Shown here: piece by piece, positions 44,283 to 56,000 of the stretch | How the letters are laid out: every line of letters begins with the position of its first letter | Position numbering within the stretch: the stretch's first letter is position 1 | DNA from: Astropecten irregularis | Lineage: Eukaryota; Echinodermata; Asteroidea; Paxillosida; Astropectinidae | Direction: 5' to 3' | Assembly: GCA_963971285.1 (NCBI GenBank) | Contig: OZ020254.1 | Location: forward strand, 1,922,001 to 1,986,000 | DNA: 64,000 nucleotides | Notes under the pieces: model-generated | Databases searched by the model: none | What the model saw: only the letters and a program-made list of their open reading frames with translations | What the model was told of the DNA's origin: nothing | Program-made: the position numbers and the translations under genes

Positions 44283-44646
44283 TTAAGTAAGGTAGTATCG
44301 TACTTTGGTAGCATACCCGATCAGAAATCTTTACAGATTTACCTGTAACTTACAGGGTATGAAGGTGGTGATGGTAGAAACATGCCGTTAACATGTTTCT
44401 GCATGAGATGCTGTATTTATCCAGAAAAGAATTAAACCAATGACCAAAATCATTTTTGATTTGTAAGATCAAAATGAAGAGAACAGATTTAAAAAACAAT
44501 AATTATTGTTCACTGTTTTCACACAAAGTGGGCACCGTATGGGACTGAAATATTCACAGATGACTGTTACTGTATCTGTCTTGATGGAATCTTCCCATGG
44601 AATCTGTATTTCTTTGACAAAAACCAAAGTATGATACTACCTTTAA
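44283..44646 (-). mobile_element. K1 MITE, full length, inverted
   Basis: Borders TTAAG...CTTTAA with all K1 landmarks on the complementary strand. Lies in the region between the two cytokine genes. Confidence 0.85.
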
Positions 44647-44905
44647 GACGCGGTTTATGGCCTTTGATCAGTAAAGACAAGAGAAACTACTTTCATGAAT
44701 TTTACTCTTTCTCGGGTCTTCCATTTTCTCTGTATGTACCGAAATGATTGAAAGTTCCAATGAGTCAGTGAAGGAACTAGACGTTTATAGAGCCAGACAA
44801 ACAAAATATCAAGTTCCCGCACAATCAATGACGTTATTTTTTTCCTAAAGCAAACGTGCCTGTACTATATGACTTCCGATAAATAAACATCCTTGAAACC
44901 AACCA

Positions 44906-45052
44906 GGGGCCGATTTCACCAAACTGATCGTAAGTTATACTTACGATCAGTCGTAGGACTTGTGATGCATTACAGCCAATACGTAAGATACGATGGGTTA
45001 TCCTTCGTACAAGTGGAGTTGGTCGATCGCAGGGCTTCGTGAAATCGACCCG
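44906..45052 (+). repeat. P6 palindromic repeat, full length
   Basis: GGGGCCGATTTCACCAAACT at the left and GTGAAATCGACCC at the right. Confidence 0.8.
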
Positions 45053-45112
45053 GGTGCAATATGTAACATCCCTACACTGGGGATGTCCGTGTGCACGCGC
45101 GCCAGGGGTAGG

Positions 45113-45240
45113 GATTTCAGGCAGAAATATTGTAACGATATGTTTCTACGATCACCATCTTCAGTATACCCTGTAAGTTATAGGTAAATCTGTGAATATT
45201 TCTGTTTCGGTGTGCTACCAAAGTATAATAGTACCTTTAA
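45113..45240 (+). mobile_element. K1 MITE, right-end fragment
   Basis: Begins at ATTTCAGGCAG and ends at TTAA 45237-45240; the left two-thirds are missing. It abuts a P6 palindrome on its left. Confidence 0.8.
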
Positions 45241-45882
45241 ATAAGCAATTTAATTCACATTAATATTGTGCTGATTGATAATCATCTGAAATAGTCAAGA
45301 TTCCAGGTCTGGAACATAATTAGACTACACGTAATGAGTTTTGCATGGTTTTGTCGATCCTGACTCGTCCCTCCGAACATATCACTTGTGCAAGAAACAA
45401 ACTCCCCGAATAATTCCGCACAAATTAATGTGGGTACATTATACGTAATAATAATTGATAGATTCTCGTGGTGAGTTATTGTATGTGGGCTTGATTTAGT
45501 TTCGACCATGGAAAATTACTAAGCGAACTGATATTGTTGGATCTTGCATGTGTTTAGAAGAGATCGTGCAATTTAATTATTATGTCACTATACACTTTTA
45601 CTTTCCAAATCCGTTTCAGCAGAAAAGGGCGGAAATTTTCGTATAATGTGATTTTTCATTCTAATGTTAATTTCCACATGATTATTCACGATCGAGGTAT
45701 AAAGTGTGATGTCATTCTATGCAAAAAATAATGACATCATTAAGCTCGATGTGTAGAAATACAATTCCGCTTTCTGTATGTGTTACTGAAGTAGACATCG
45801 CAGTCTGATTTCTGCATTGATTTGGGTGGGTTTTTTTTGCGTGGTTTTTTTTTTTGGGGGGGGGGGTACTTTAGTTTCAACT

Positions 45883-46304
45883 TTAAAGGTTTACTGTAAT
45901 CAAATTTGGGAAAGGGGTGAAAGTGCTCTAAAACTATTGCTTAATACATAATTCATGACTGTATATTTCTATTTTTTATGTAAATGCTTAACTTGGACCA
46001 AAAAGTTTTTAAAAAATCAGTACATGTATGCTCCCCCCCCCCCAAAAAAAAAGTCCCCCTTGGAACCGATCCATGCAACAATATAATGTGACGTCACCCA
46101 CACAACTATTATAGGCTCGCACCATACTGCGTGGCGTTCTCCGTGTGACGTAAGCAAGGTTTTTCATCGCGAAAAGTGTGCTAAATTATTGGTCTAAAAT
46201 ACCTCCTTTTTCTATATACAATATATTTTAGCACAAACAATGATAGACAGGTTGAGTTTTATAACAATACAGATGTATTTAACTTCATATGAGTTTTGAT
46301 TAAA
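45883..46304 (+). mobile_element. K6 element (TTAAAGGTTTACTGTAAT ends)
   Basis: Left end at 45883; the right part (AGCACAAACAATGATAGACA, then TATGAGTTTTGATTA) matches the copies at 21976 and 57690. A C-run/A-run (46031-46050) has expanded inside. The terminal CCTTTAA is lost. Confidence 0.7.
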
Positions 46305-46510
46305 GAAATATTTCGTCGATCTGTGTAAAGCTCTGATGGAACCGCAGTGAAATCCTGCTCGTGCATGCGGTGGGTTGAGACACGGCTGAAAACCCGTGCG
46401 GTTGAACATTTCGAAATGGTGGTTGGTGGTTGTTCGAAAGTCTTAAAGTATATTTTGCCTAAAGTGTGAAGTGTGATTTCCCTTAATTGAAAAACTCGAA
46501 GTTTGGAAAA

Positions 46511-46622
46511 AACTTGCTAGGATCGAAACGCGTCTGGCCCTCCTAACTCCAAGCATTTGATAAATTTCAGGTCATTATTTTGGATAATGAGCAGTTTGCA
46601 GCAGTTTATTACTTGTATAAAG
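46511..46622 (-). repeat. TAGCAGGATC-family repeat
   Basis: Complement of the same modules; GCTAGGATCGAAACGCGTCT at the left and AGCAGTTTATTACTTGTA at the right. Confidence 0.62.
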
Positions 46623-46927
46623 ATAATTGTGTGATAACAAGATAGAGAAGTTGACTATAAACAGCGTGGTGGAAAGTTTAAAAATGGAAGTTGTCAAGTT
46701 GAGGCGAGGCTACCCTATACAAGGTTATCGCGTCATGTATGTAGGACGCTCGTGGGTGTATGTACTGTACACAGTACAGTTATCATAAACATCACTTGGT
46801 CTTGATGAGTACACAGTGCCAAAGTTACAGAAACCCTCCAGGAAATAAAACAGAAGACAAACAATCTCCCTGAGACGGTAAACAATCTGAACACTGCAAA
46901 TTAGTTTTAGGGAACAATTGGAAACCT

Positions 46928-47416
46928 AAGGCCCGCTTCAAACGTCGAACTTCTGCCGTGTCTAATTCAATAAACATTGCAATCGACATAAAAGCGGCGG
47001 AAGCTCGGCAGTTGCGTCAAACGCCGGTTTTCTGTTAACCTTAATGCAAATTCGAACATGGCGGACCAAGAGAGAGTTATGATATTGATATATTGAGTTG
47101 GTCTCGGACCGAGTTGGTCACGGCCCGAATTGACTCGGACCGAGTTGGTCACGGACCGAGTTGACTTGCACCCAAATTGAAGGCCTACGGGGTGGAATTC
47201 TGACTTGGGACGTTTCAATTGATTTAAACCGGCGGAAAATCGACGTTTGAAACCGTGCATGCCGCTCTTCTGCCGATAAAAGCGGCAAGTCCGGTCGAAC
47301 TTTTGACAGAAAGCCAGCAGTTGCTTCAAACATCAAATTTCTGCCGTGTCTAATTCAAATCTTGGCCCAATGTTTGAATTAGACACGGAAGACGTTTGAC
47401 ATTATAAGCGGGCCGG
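46928..47416. mobile_element. Element with AAGGCCCGCTTCAAACGTC ends and an internal tandem repeat
   Basis: Left GCCGTGTCTAATTCAA, right TTGAATTAGACACGG and AAGCGGGCC. Inside, 47097-47165 holds two to three copies of a GACCGAGTTGGTCACGG unit. Its open frames are not genes. Confidence 0.7.
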
Positions 47417-47508
47417 CCTAATTCATGAGAATTGAGGAAATAGGTTATACTCTTTAGATTCTACGGTTTTTATTCTAAACAAGCTTGTCCCACGGAGATG
47501 GATACATT

Positions 47509-48523
47509 GGGCCGTATGCATAAAAAGTAGCAATTGCTTGTACTAGCCTTTTACTTGAATCCGTATGCATAAAAATAAGTCATTGCTTGCAAGCAAAAGC
47601 AATAGCTTGCGGACTTGCTTAAAGATAAGCAATTGCTATAGAAAACGTATGCATAAAACTAACCTTTTGCTTGCTCTTATGAGCAATTGCTTACGTTTTT
47701 TGAAGCTCCGTCATACCAGCTTGAGCTCTTGCTTAATCATGATGTTTGCGTTTATTCATCGTGTTCATGATCGTAAGAGAAACCCCGAAAATGTAAAGGA
47801 GTAGAATAAATCGAGAAGAAAAGCTCCAGCGACCTATCGCAAATTATTCTGTTTGTGTTTTGTTTCCGCTCTTGTCTTCATTTGTTTTTCATCCATCCTT
47901 TTGCCAATACTGGTCATGATTTTTGGTCTTTGCCTGCTATAGGGAGCTTGCACAGCCGCCGGGGTCACTGGCCTGTTGCTACGCAACGCCTTCTGGAGGA
48001 CAAGCAGTTCTGGAAGTTAGCTGGTCCCACACTACACATACGTCCGCTCTGCGCGCTTTATAGAAACGCATACCAATTCACCCATATGTGTACTGGCTGT
48101 ATATCGCACTGTGTGTTTACGTTCGCTATGGCTCCAGTCAAGCTCCAATGAGTTCGGACAAATGGCCTTCTCTGCTTGTCCTCCAGAACACACAAACTTT
48201 GACCTTTTGAACTCTTGTGCAAGCTCCCTATAGAGCTTGTATGAGTGTTAGGCATCCTGTACTGATCGCCTCCCCACCCACGTTACATATTACGTAACCC
48301 GCCTTTGCTCTCCCATGAATGGTGTTCACGCCGGCGTGGCGTCCTTATTGTTGAAACCTCAAGCAATTGCCCGCTGAAAGCAAGCAAAAGTGTTAAGCAG
48401 AAGCAAAAGTTTATGCATACGGATTTAAGCAATTGCTCGAGCTTGATCTTTTGCCTGACAAGCAATTGCTTGTGCTTGAAGCTTGTGCTTGCAAGCAATT
48501 GCTACTTTTTATGCATACGGCCC
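47509..48523. mobile_element. Element with GGGCCGTATGCATAAAAAGT ends, carrying a nested MITE
   Basis: The outer arms contain many AGCAATTGCTT words (47509-47760 and 48355-48523) in mirrored orientation. A second element (47942-48228) lies inside. Confidence 0.75.
47942..48228. mobile_element. Nested MITE with GGGAGCTTGCACA ends
   Basis: 287 bp; ends GGGAGCTTGCACA and TGTGCAAGCTCCC, flanked by TATA on both sides as a likely duplication; sub-terminal GGAGGACAAGCAG is mirrored. Confidence 0.75.
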
Positions 48524-49401
48524 ATTATCATGGTTGGGCTATCGTTCATTGTAAGTCTTTACAATGCCTCAAAAACAGAACCAAACCAAAATAAAACAAA
48601 AGCTACATCCACTGGTGTATTTTTATCAAAGCCGATAATACAATTTTTATATTTATATAGGTATTGACACCGTATTGTTTAAAACAGAATTTTCCCCAGT
48701 ACATATCCAATGCATTGTTTCATGTAGTATTTTTTCATCGCCAGTCGTAGCCTGAGGCTTATAAATTCTGTATTTTATTAAAGTTGCTCAATGAATTTTT
48801 TCAAACATCCCCAATGACGGATTGAGGTTTCCGAACAATGACTTCTAATCATCACATGACAGTTGCAAAGATTGATGATAATTGATAATTGATGATAATG
48901 AACATTGTCTGGGGATTTCCAATACAATCATCCAATTGTTATCAATGAGATCCTGTGGCCCTCCATTAATTTGCTAAAAATAAAAGAAAGAGAATATATT
49001 CAGCAGTTTTTTTGTCTGTCACAACATATATTTTTTTGCAATCAGGCTCCGAAAAAGATTGTGGTTTAATGAATTCGACGAAAATTGACTCAATGAATCG
49101 AGTGCTATTTCCTTCTAATGTGTGTGGGATGTGCGTTCAGTCATTCTCTGTATGGGCTACTGTGTGCTATAATGTATACAATAAGCATTAAGCTATCGGT
49201 ATATCTGTTTGCGAACGAGGAGTCATTAAATTTTCTTTTGTGAGGAAACGCTCTTGATTTTATAAAAAAAAAAAGAATGTTATTCGTAGAGTAACTTGAC
49301 CTATTTAGGCCGAGACCTATACTTTCTGCATGGAAATACCTCTTATGAGTCATGGTCCACTAAAATTATGCAGCATGTATCTTAATGATCCTTGGGATAT
49401 A
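48524..49401. other. Unassigned intergenic stretch
   Basis: AT-rich; short GATAATTGATAATTGATGAT direct repeat near 48880; no gene. Confidence 0.35.
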
Positions 49402-49876
49402 GGGGTGCAGACCAGTAAATAGGTCCATATCACTCCGCGGAGCTAATTAATAATTTTGTAAACCCTCAAAATCTTTTTTTTATAAAATCATTTGCTAAGC
49501 CTATACATGGGAAGTCTTGTAAAGAAAATGGATGGAACCCGGTCACCAGAGTTTGGACTTTTTTAACTTTGAGCTGTCTGGATGAAATCAGGCCCCGAAA
49601 CTTGCTCTACTTGGGCCTGTAGGGGAGGGGTACATTTTTTACTCTGGTACCAGTCAACATGGCCGTTTTCAGGGTATTTTCCTTTGGACGGAATTTTCTC
49701 AAAAAGTCATTGGTTACCCTATAGAAAATTGAAAGGAAAATGAAACTTGAAGTTTTCAGCTTCATTTTGGTGTATAGCTTTAAGTCTGAGAAACTTCTGA
49801 GTATTTTTTATATTTTTTTTTAATTGGCCATTTAGCATGGGAGCCTATGGGAAATTATTTACTGATCTGCACCCAT
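49402..49876. mobile_element. MITE with GGGTGCAGACCAGTAAAT ends
   Basis: The right end ATTTACTGATCTGCACCC is the complement with one mismatch. About 475 bp; the interior shows no coding signal. The S1 SINE follows 15 bp later. Confidence 0.65.
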
Positions 49877-49890
49877 AGCGGTATGTGAGT

Positions 49891-50056
49891 GGTTTCATGG
49901 CTTCTGACTGCCAAACAAATGAAGATAATTGACTATTACGGACACCACCAACATAGAGCTGGATAGCTTATAAGAGCAGCGGTACGGTGTTTCGGAGTGT
50001 ACTGGTTCGAATCCCGCTCCAGTCAATTTTTCTATGTTCACTTTTCAATGACTTAA
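49891..50056 (+). mobile_element. tRNA-derived SINE S1
   Basis: Forward copy with GAGCTGGATAGCTTATAAGA and GGTTCGAATCCCGCTCC. It shares GGTTTCATGGCTTCTGACTG with the 14456 copy and so defines the outer limits of the family. Confidence 0.78.
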
Positions 50057-50456
50057 ATGTACGAAACAGGATTGGTAACACGCCCAAACAAAAATGTTAA
50101 TAGATTTACATCCATCCATTTATCAATACCATCAGGCTATCAAGGTGTTCGCTCTTTTTCTACGCACTTTTTTAACAGCCACAAACATTTCTCCCTTTTT
50201 ACTCTTATTTTTGAAGTTAGAAAGGTTGGCCAATGCCGCATATGGTATGATTTAAGTGCATAGCATTTCATATGAAAACCGACACTTCCTTTAAAAAACT
50301 GAATTAAAAAATTGAGAAAAAATGATAATCTTAGATAATGAAAAAAAAACAGTGTTGCGCATATTTAGTCCCTACATATTATAAGTTGCACCTCATCAAA
50401 CAAAATTTGACGATATGTAAATTCCCAGATTAAAACTATAGCTGTGACACTATCGG

Positions 50457-50663
50457 TTAAAGGTACATGATTTGTATTACACACACAGAAATGTTCACAG
50501 ATTTGCATATAACTGTTTTTATAAGAAAAATTTAGTCGGGTTTTTGCTATTTTCTGGTGACTCAGAACTGATGTCTGATTGAGCTCAAATATTCACAGGT
50601 GTATTCATGTGCATGTTGGATCAGACAAAGTGTGAGTGCTGTTCTGTGACCTTCAATACCTTT
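50457..50663 (-). mobile_element. K2 MITE, internally deleted
   Basis: Left TTAA at 50457; the middle third is missing and the right end has decayed to CAATACCTTTG. Confidence 0.75.
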
Positions 50664-51294
50664 GATGTACATGTAAATTATGCAATGTACATAGCCTACT
50701 ATCTGATACTATTTTGATAAGCACATCAATAATGATGTGTCCGAGGACAGCTTTGAACTAAAAAAAAAGTCCGTTCGAGGACAAGAATTACCCAGCAAAC
50801 AGAGAACGTTTTAAAACGAAACGTTTTATTCATTTAAAATGAAAAAATAATGTTTTCTTCTAAAAAAAAAACCCGTGAATTTCCAGAATTTCCTTGAATT
50901 TAATCATGTAAGAAAAAATTTTCTTGAATCGTTCGCACACCGTTTTGTGGACGTTATAAAATTTGCACATGGCCGTTCTTTCGAAAACGCTTCAGTCCCG
51001 AACGATTTATGACACGTCTTCACAACGTTTTAAAAACGTGACAGTATAAAAAAAAAGCTTGGATAATTTGTTTATTAATATGGTTTCATCATTTAAATGT
51101 TCTTCCATTGTATCACACAGGACACGTATACACCCTGAGGGCATTGCAATCATTTAACGAATGTCGTGGTATAGTAGTACATGTACATTGAAGTCGAACT
51201 TCATTTCAGAATACATGATGCAATAAACAATGCGATCATTGACCCTAGAATATAAGGGGTCCTATATTTGTCGTAACTATTCACAGTTCCACAT
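50664..51294. other. Stretch with repeated ACGTTTTAAAACG words
   Basis: Between 50805 and 51045 variants of AACGTTTTAAAACG recur at least four times. Probably a decayed repeat; not classified. Confidence 0.4.
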
Positions 51295-51776
51295 TTAAAG
51301 GTAGTTTCATACTTTGGTATTAAGAAACCAAAACAGAAATGTTCGCAGATTTACCTATAACTTTCAGGGTATGAAGATGATGGTGGTATAGAAACATTCG
51401 TTAAGATTTTTTCACCTGACAATGGTGTATTTATTCAGAAATTAGTAAAACAACGATCTTTTTGATCTTTTAAAAGATCCAAAATAAAATAGAAAAGGCT
51501 TAAGAAATACTGCGGCTGTTTTTCACTGTTTTCCCAAAAAGCGGGCATCGTATGGGCCTGAAATTTTCACAGATGACTGTTAGTGTTACTGTATCTGTAT
51601 TGATATGATGAATATTAAATGATTTTGGTCGGGAAAATAGATAATAATTATGCAAATTAGGCTTGCCCTTCACCGACGTGGATGAGCACCGTATACTCAG
51701 TGCTCAGTGCTGTATTGATATGTTTGCCCATGTATTTCTTTGATAAAAGTATGATATTACCTTTAATTTCGGTACG
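51295..51776 (-). mobile_element. K1 MITE, inverted, carrying a 102-bp insertion
   Basis: TTAA at 51295-51298 and 51773-51776. The copy is interrupted near its end by 51608-51709. Confidence 0.85.
51608..51709. mobile_element. 102-bp insertion with 13-bp target duplication
   Basis: CTGTATTGATATG is present at 51595-51607 and again at 51710-51722, exactly flanking sequence foreign to K1. A 13-bp duplication suggests LINE-type target-primed insertion. No poly-A or terminal repeat is obvious and I do not recognise the insert. Confidence 0.6.
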
Positions 51777-52190
51777 GCAAGCGTAATGAAACCGAAAACC
51801 AGACGTAATATTTCAGACAGTGTCATGTATAAAACCGCGACGAGGTTTCCGTAAATTTGTAGTTTTGAAAAGGACATTCTCTAATTGATGGGGTTAAAGG
51901 GGTGACACTCGGATGTAAGGACTGCGGCGGCAAAAAAAGAGAGAACAAAATAGAGGGCGCCACGAAAGCACCTCTGTGCACCTCACCTGGGTTTCTTTGC
52001 TTCTCACTGCATTATCTCCCATGCCACATTCATAAATTGGTGTACCCCTGTGTTCACACTCATAAATCTAACCCTAGCTATGTTACAGGTTATTTTCTTT
52101 TTAAACAGATGCCGTTTTTTAGATATGAAAAGTGTGAAAATTAATAGAACACAAATCAAGTTCCTTAACCTAGAAATGCTTCAACGATCT

Positions 52191-52340
52191 GGGTTGATTT
52201 CAGCAAACTCTTCATAACTTACTATATTAATCTTAGGTCTTACGAGGCATTGCAACCCAATGTAGGATAGGCCCCTTTACAATGGGTTATCCTTCGTAAC
52301 GCGAGTTACGATCCATCGGAAGGCTTCGTAGAATCGACCC
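52191..52340 (+). repeat. P6 palindromic repeat, full length
   Basis: GGGTTGATTTCAGCAAACTC at the left and GTAGAATCGACCC at the right; about 0.7 kb upstream of the cytokine B start. Confidence 0.8.
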
Positions 52341-53047
52341 ATAAAATGTTTTTGTTCTGTTTTATTCCAGTGGTAGAACAGATATATCCACACACTTAAT
52401 GGTTTTTACGCTACATTCGTGAAATTAAAGATATCTTAAATTGACAGAGAAAAATCAGAATCTAGAATTGTATGCACAAATATTAACGGAAGAGAATTTA
52501 ACAATAAAAAAAAAGATTGCCGATAACGCGTTTCGTTCTCTCATGTGTTGAAATTTAAATTGTTGCATATCATTTCTCTTTATTTCGAGTATTGGCCAAT
52601 TAAAAGTTGGTAAGGAAAAAAATGTAACAAACAAAAGTACTTCCTGGACGAAGATTTTGTCCGAGCGTTCGTCTGTCCATGACACGGAAAAAATGACTTC
52701 TGAGGAAGCTGGAGGCTGTACACGGGGAAATAAGCTACAGGTATAGAAACTACAATAACTAACACAGCTACGACCACTGACAACGCAAACGAATTTTCGA
52801 TAGTTTCTGGATTACCTAATATCTTTTGATTGGGTCTATTTATATTGAAGTGATTCTTGTATTCTGAATTGCACGCACGGCTGGGTAATATTGGCCTACA
52901 CACACTGATTGATTTCGCAAGGATTCGCGATGAATCAAATATAAACATTCGCCAAAGTAGGTTTTACTCCAGAACAGTTCCAAAGCGCTAACCGAGAAGG
53001 GAATCCTTGTATCAAATTAGGAAAATTACATTGTACAGACGAGAATC
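52341..53047. other. Cytokine B 5' flank
   Basis: Probable promoter and 5' UTR; no TATA box obvious and minus-strand frames here are unsupported. Confidence 0.35.
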
Positions 53048-56000
53048 ATGGCCACTATCACGTACACCATCATCGCAATGGCGTTAATTACGGGTAAGTA
53101 GCTGAGAAATCGGGGGATGGTCGCGGGGGAAAATGCGCATTTATACGGTTGAATTATTCGCCTCCATGTGCTGCGAAATATTCAATCTCGGACCAATTTC
53201 ATACAGCTGCCTATAAGCACATAAAAATGCTTAAGCATGAAAAGTCTTCCTTGATCAAAAAGAATTACCAACCAAATTTTCAATGTGATATTTACTGCTT
53301 TTGACTTGTATTCGGCCATTGTTTGCTGAGCATAACATTCACAAGGCGTTTTGGCTGTCACACTGATTTTATTTACCAACGTTTTTGGTGCTTAAGAAAA
53401 TGTTGGTGCTTAAGCAGCTCTATATATGAAATTTGCCCTTGTTCATTTACAAAATTGTATACTCCCAAAACAAAGCATTCTGTGAAAGCTTTTGCCTTAG
53501 TATTGCAGGAACCATTAATATTATAGTAGTTTTACAATTTGCATTTATAAATGCATTCAATGCATATTTCCATTTGATCTCAATCATGAAATATTTGCTG
53601 GGATTTTCACATTTTAAAGTAATTGTGTAGGCCTTGTAATATTTTATTATCTGAACACTAAGAAGCGCAAAGCAATTAAAAGCACCTTTTTAATTTCTTG
53701 TCATCGATGACAGCAAAACTTAGTAAATGTTATTGCATTTTTTCGTTATTAATTTTTTAATCAATTTATTTTAATAAAATGCATCATGCATTTTTAACAT
53801 CAACATAAAGTTGAAAAAAATAATATAATTTCTGTATCCGAAATTCACAAAAACTGAAAAATTATTTTAATTTCTGGGTATTAATTCTTGTATTTAGACG
53901 GACAAATTATGTGATTTTCAAAATGCTTTATCACAAAGAAAAACGTGAGCAAGCATAATAAACTGCTGCAGACTGTTCACCAATAAAAAATAATGACCTG
54001 AAATGGTATATACCGCTTAGAGTAAGGAAGGCCTGACGTTACGATCCTTGAAGAAAATGTCTTCATGACCCACGTAACACTAAGCGAAAATGCATGTGTA
54101 TAGGCCTACATTTATATTTGTGTGATATTTACTCCACCTATGTCACCTCTAGTTTCGTTTTATCGTGGGGAAAAATATGGAAATTATGCACTCTGTCCCT
54201 ATCAACATCAGGAATTCTCCCTCTGTCACTGTTTTTAGGAAAGACTTATTTGTTAATCATATTTGTTCCCATATAACCCATGTCCTTGTCAGTTGTTGTT
54301 TGTATTCGTTCTGTACAGCGCTTTGATCTCCTTGGAAAGGCGCTTTATAAATACCAGTTATTATTATTATCAGATTCTAAACCAGGACAAGTTTTTGGTT
54401 GCAATAACTTTTCAAAAGAGATTAAATAACTTCCAAGGGAATATTTCTTTTTAAAAATATTCATATCCAACGAGAAGAGTACATGTATGTTACTTTAAAA
54501 CAGGAAACTTTGTTTTGATAATGTATTTCGCGATCAAATATTGGTTTTAAACAATCGTATTCTCCATAAATCTTTGAAGCTCTAGCCCTGTCCGCATCCA
54601 TCGGGGCTACACCCATCCCCATCAATCCTACTAGGAGTCTCTGTAGTCCCATGATGACAGCCTCCCCAGATGACTGCCCCGAGATTGAGACCACATTACC
54701 GACCGGCCTGGACTCAAGCACTACCACCACGCCAAGCCCGGCAGCGCTCTGCCCGTCCCACAAGGCCGACAAGGCACTCCTGTCTCGCCCAGCAACTAGT
54801 CCAACGGATGACGGACCCCTCGTAGTTGGAGGTTTGAGGGAGTTTCTCAGGTCCAACAAGATGAAAATGTGTGAGCTTCATGAAGAATATGTAAGTGCAT
54901 GGAAAGTAATTTCATACCTATACATGTTGCGATATGAATTTGGAAAATTAGATTACTGGTATGGATTTTTTATGTCTTCTATCATTGAACCAGCATTGAC
55001 ATATGTCTCTGGTGGTTTGTACCTTTAAAGGTAGTATCATACTTTGGTTTTTGTCAAAGAAATACAGTTTCATGAGCACAAATATCAAAGAAGATACAAT
55101 AACAGTCCTCTGTGAAAATTTGTGTCCCATACGGTGCCCACGTTTTTTAGAAAACAGTTAAAAACGCCAACAGTGTTTTTAAAATCTTCTCACAGGATTT
55201 TCCGTTGATCAAAATTGTTTAGGGTCAATTAGTTTTACTCTTTTATGGATAAATACAGTATTCCAGGCAGACAAAAAATTGAACGGTAATTTCTACCATC
55301 ACCATCTTCATACCCTGTAAGTTATAAGTAAATCTGTGGAGATTTCTGTTTCGGTATGCTACCAAAGTATGATACTACCTTTAACATTAATCAAGTTGGC
55401 GTGACTTTAACCTATAAGCATTCTACCAATCACTCATAGGTCATTCATCACTATTATTTAGCAGGTTTATTGCTTCTTATCTATTATTTTATCTATATAA
55501 TGTACAATTCCAAGCGTAATATGCCTAATGGTTTACGAATGGAAGGGATTGTCCACATATAAAATGTTGAAATATCCAACATCGCTTCCTATTCTAAAAC
55601 AGACTGTCCAGTTATTGACTTCGGAAATGAGCATAAAACTACGGAATGGTATGATGAATCATTCCAATGCCGTGGCGTATAGTGCATGCAATCAGAGCAC
55701 ATTATCCGATAAAGGAATTTTTTTAAACTTCTTTAATTTCCAGTTGCTTATAAATACTGTCGCAATGCTTATTTACTCACAAGTGACTAAGACAGTTAGC
55801 GTTGATTTTATAAGGAAATTCTTTTTTTTTTGGCAGTATATCTTTTACTTTCAGTGTATGCCTGGTAAACAATCCCACATTTAAATCACTATAATATTTT
55901 TATTTTTTTCCAATTTTGAAATAATATGCATTCCCTTAATATAAAGTTAGAACACATGATTGGTAACAGAACAGCACGCACACTTTGTCTGATCAAATAT

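Noticed and set aside
46967..47329. 120-codon minus-strand frame
   Set aside because: Lies wholly in a TIR element with an internal tandem repeat; no transposase motif.
47509..48523. CRISPR-like array of AGCAATTGCTT words
   Set aside because: Spacing is irregular, words are palindromic and occur in mirrored arms; this is a eukaryotic transposon.
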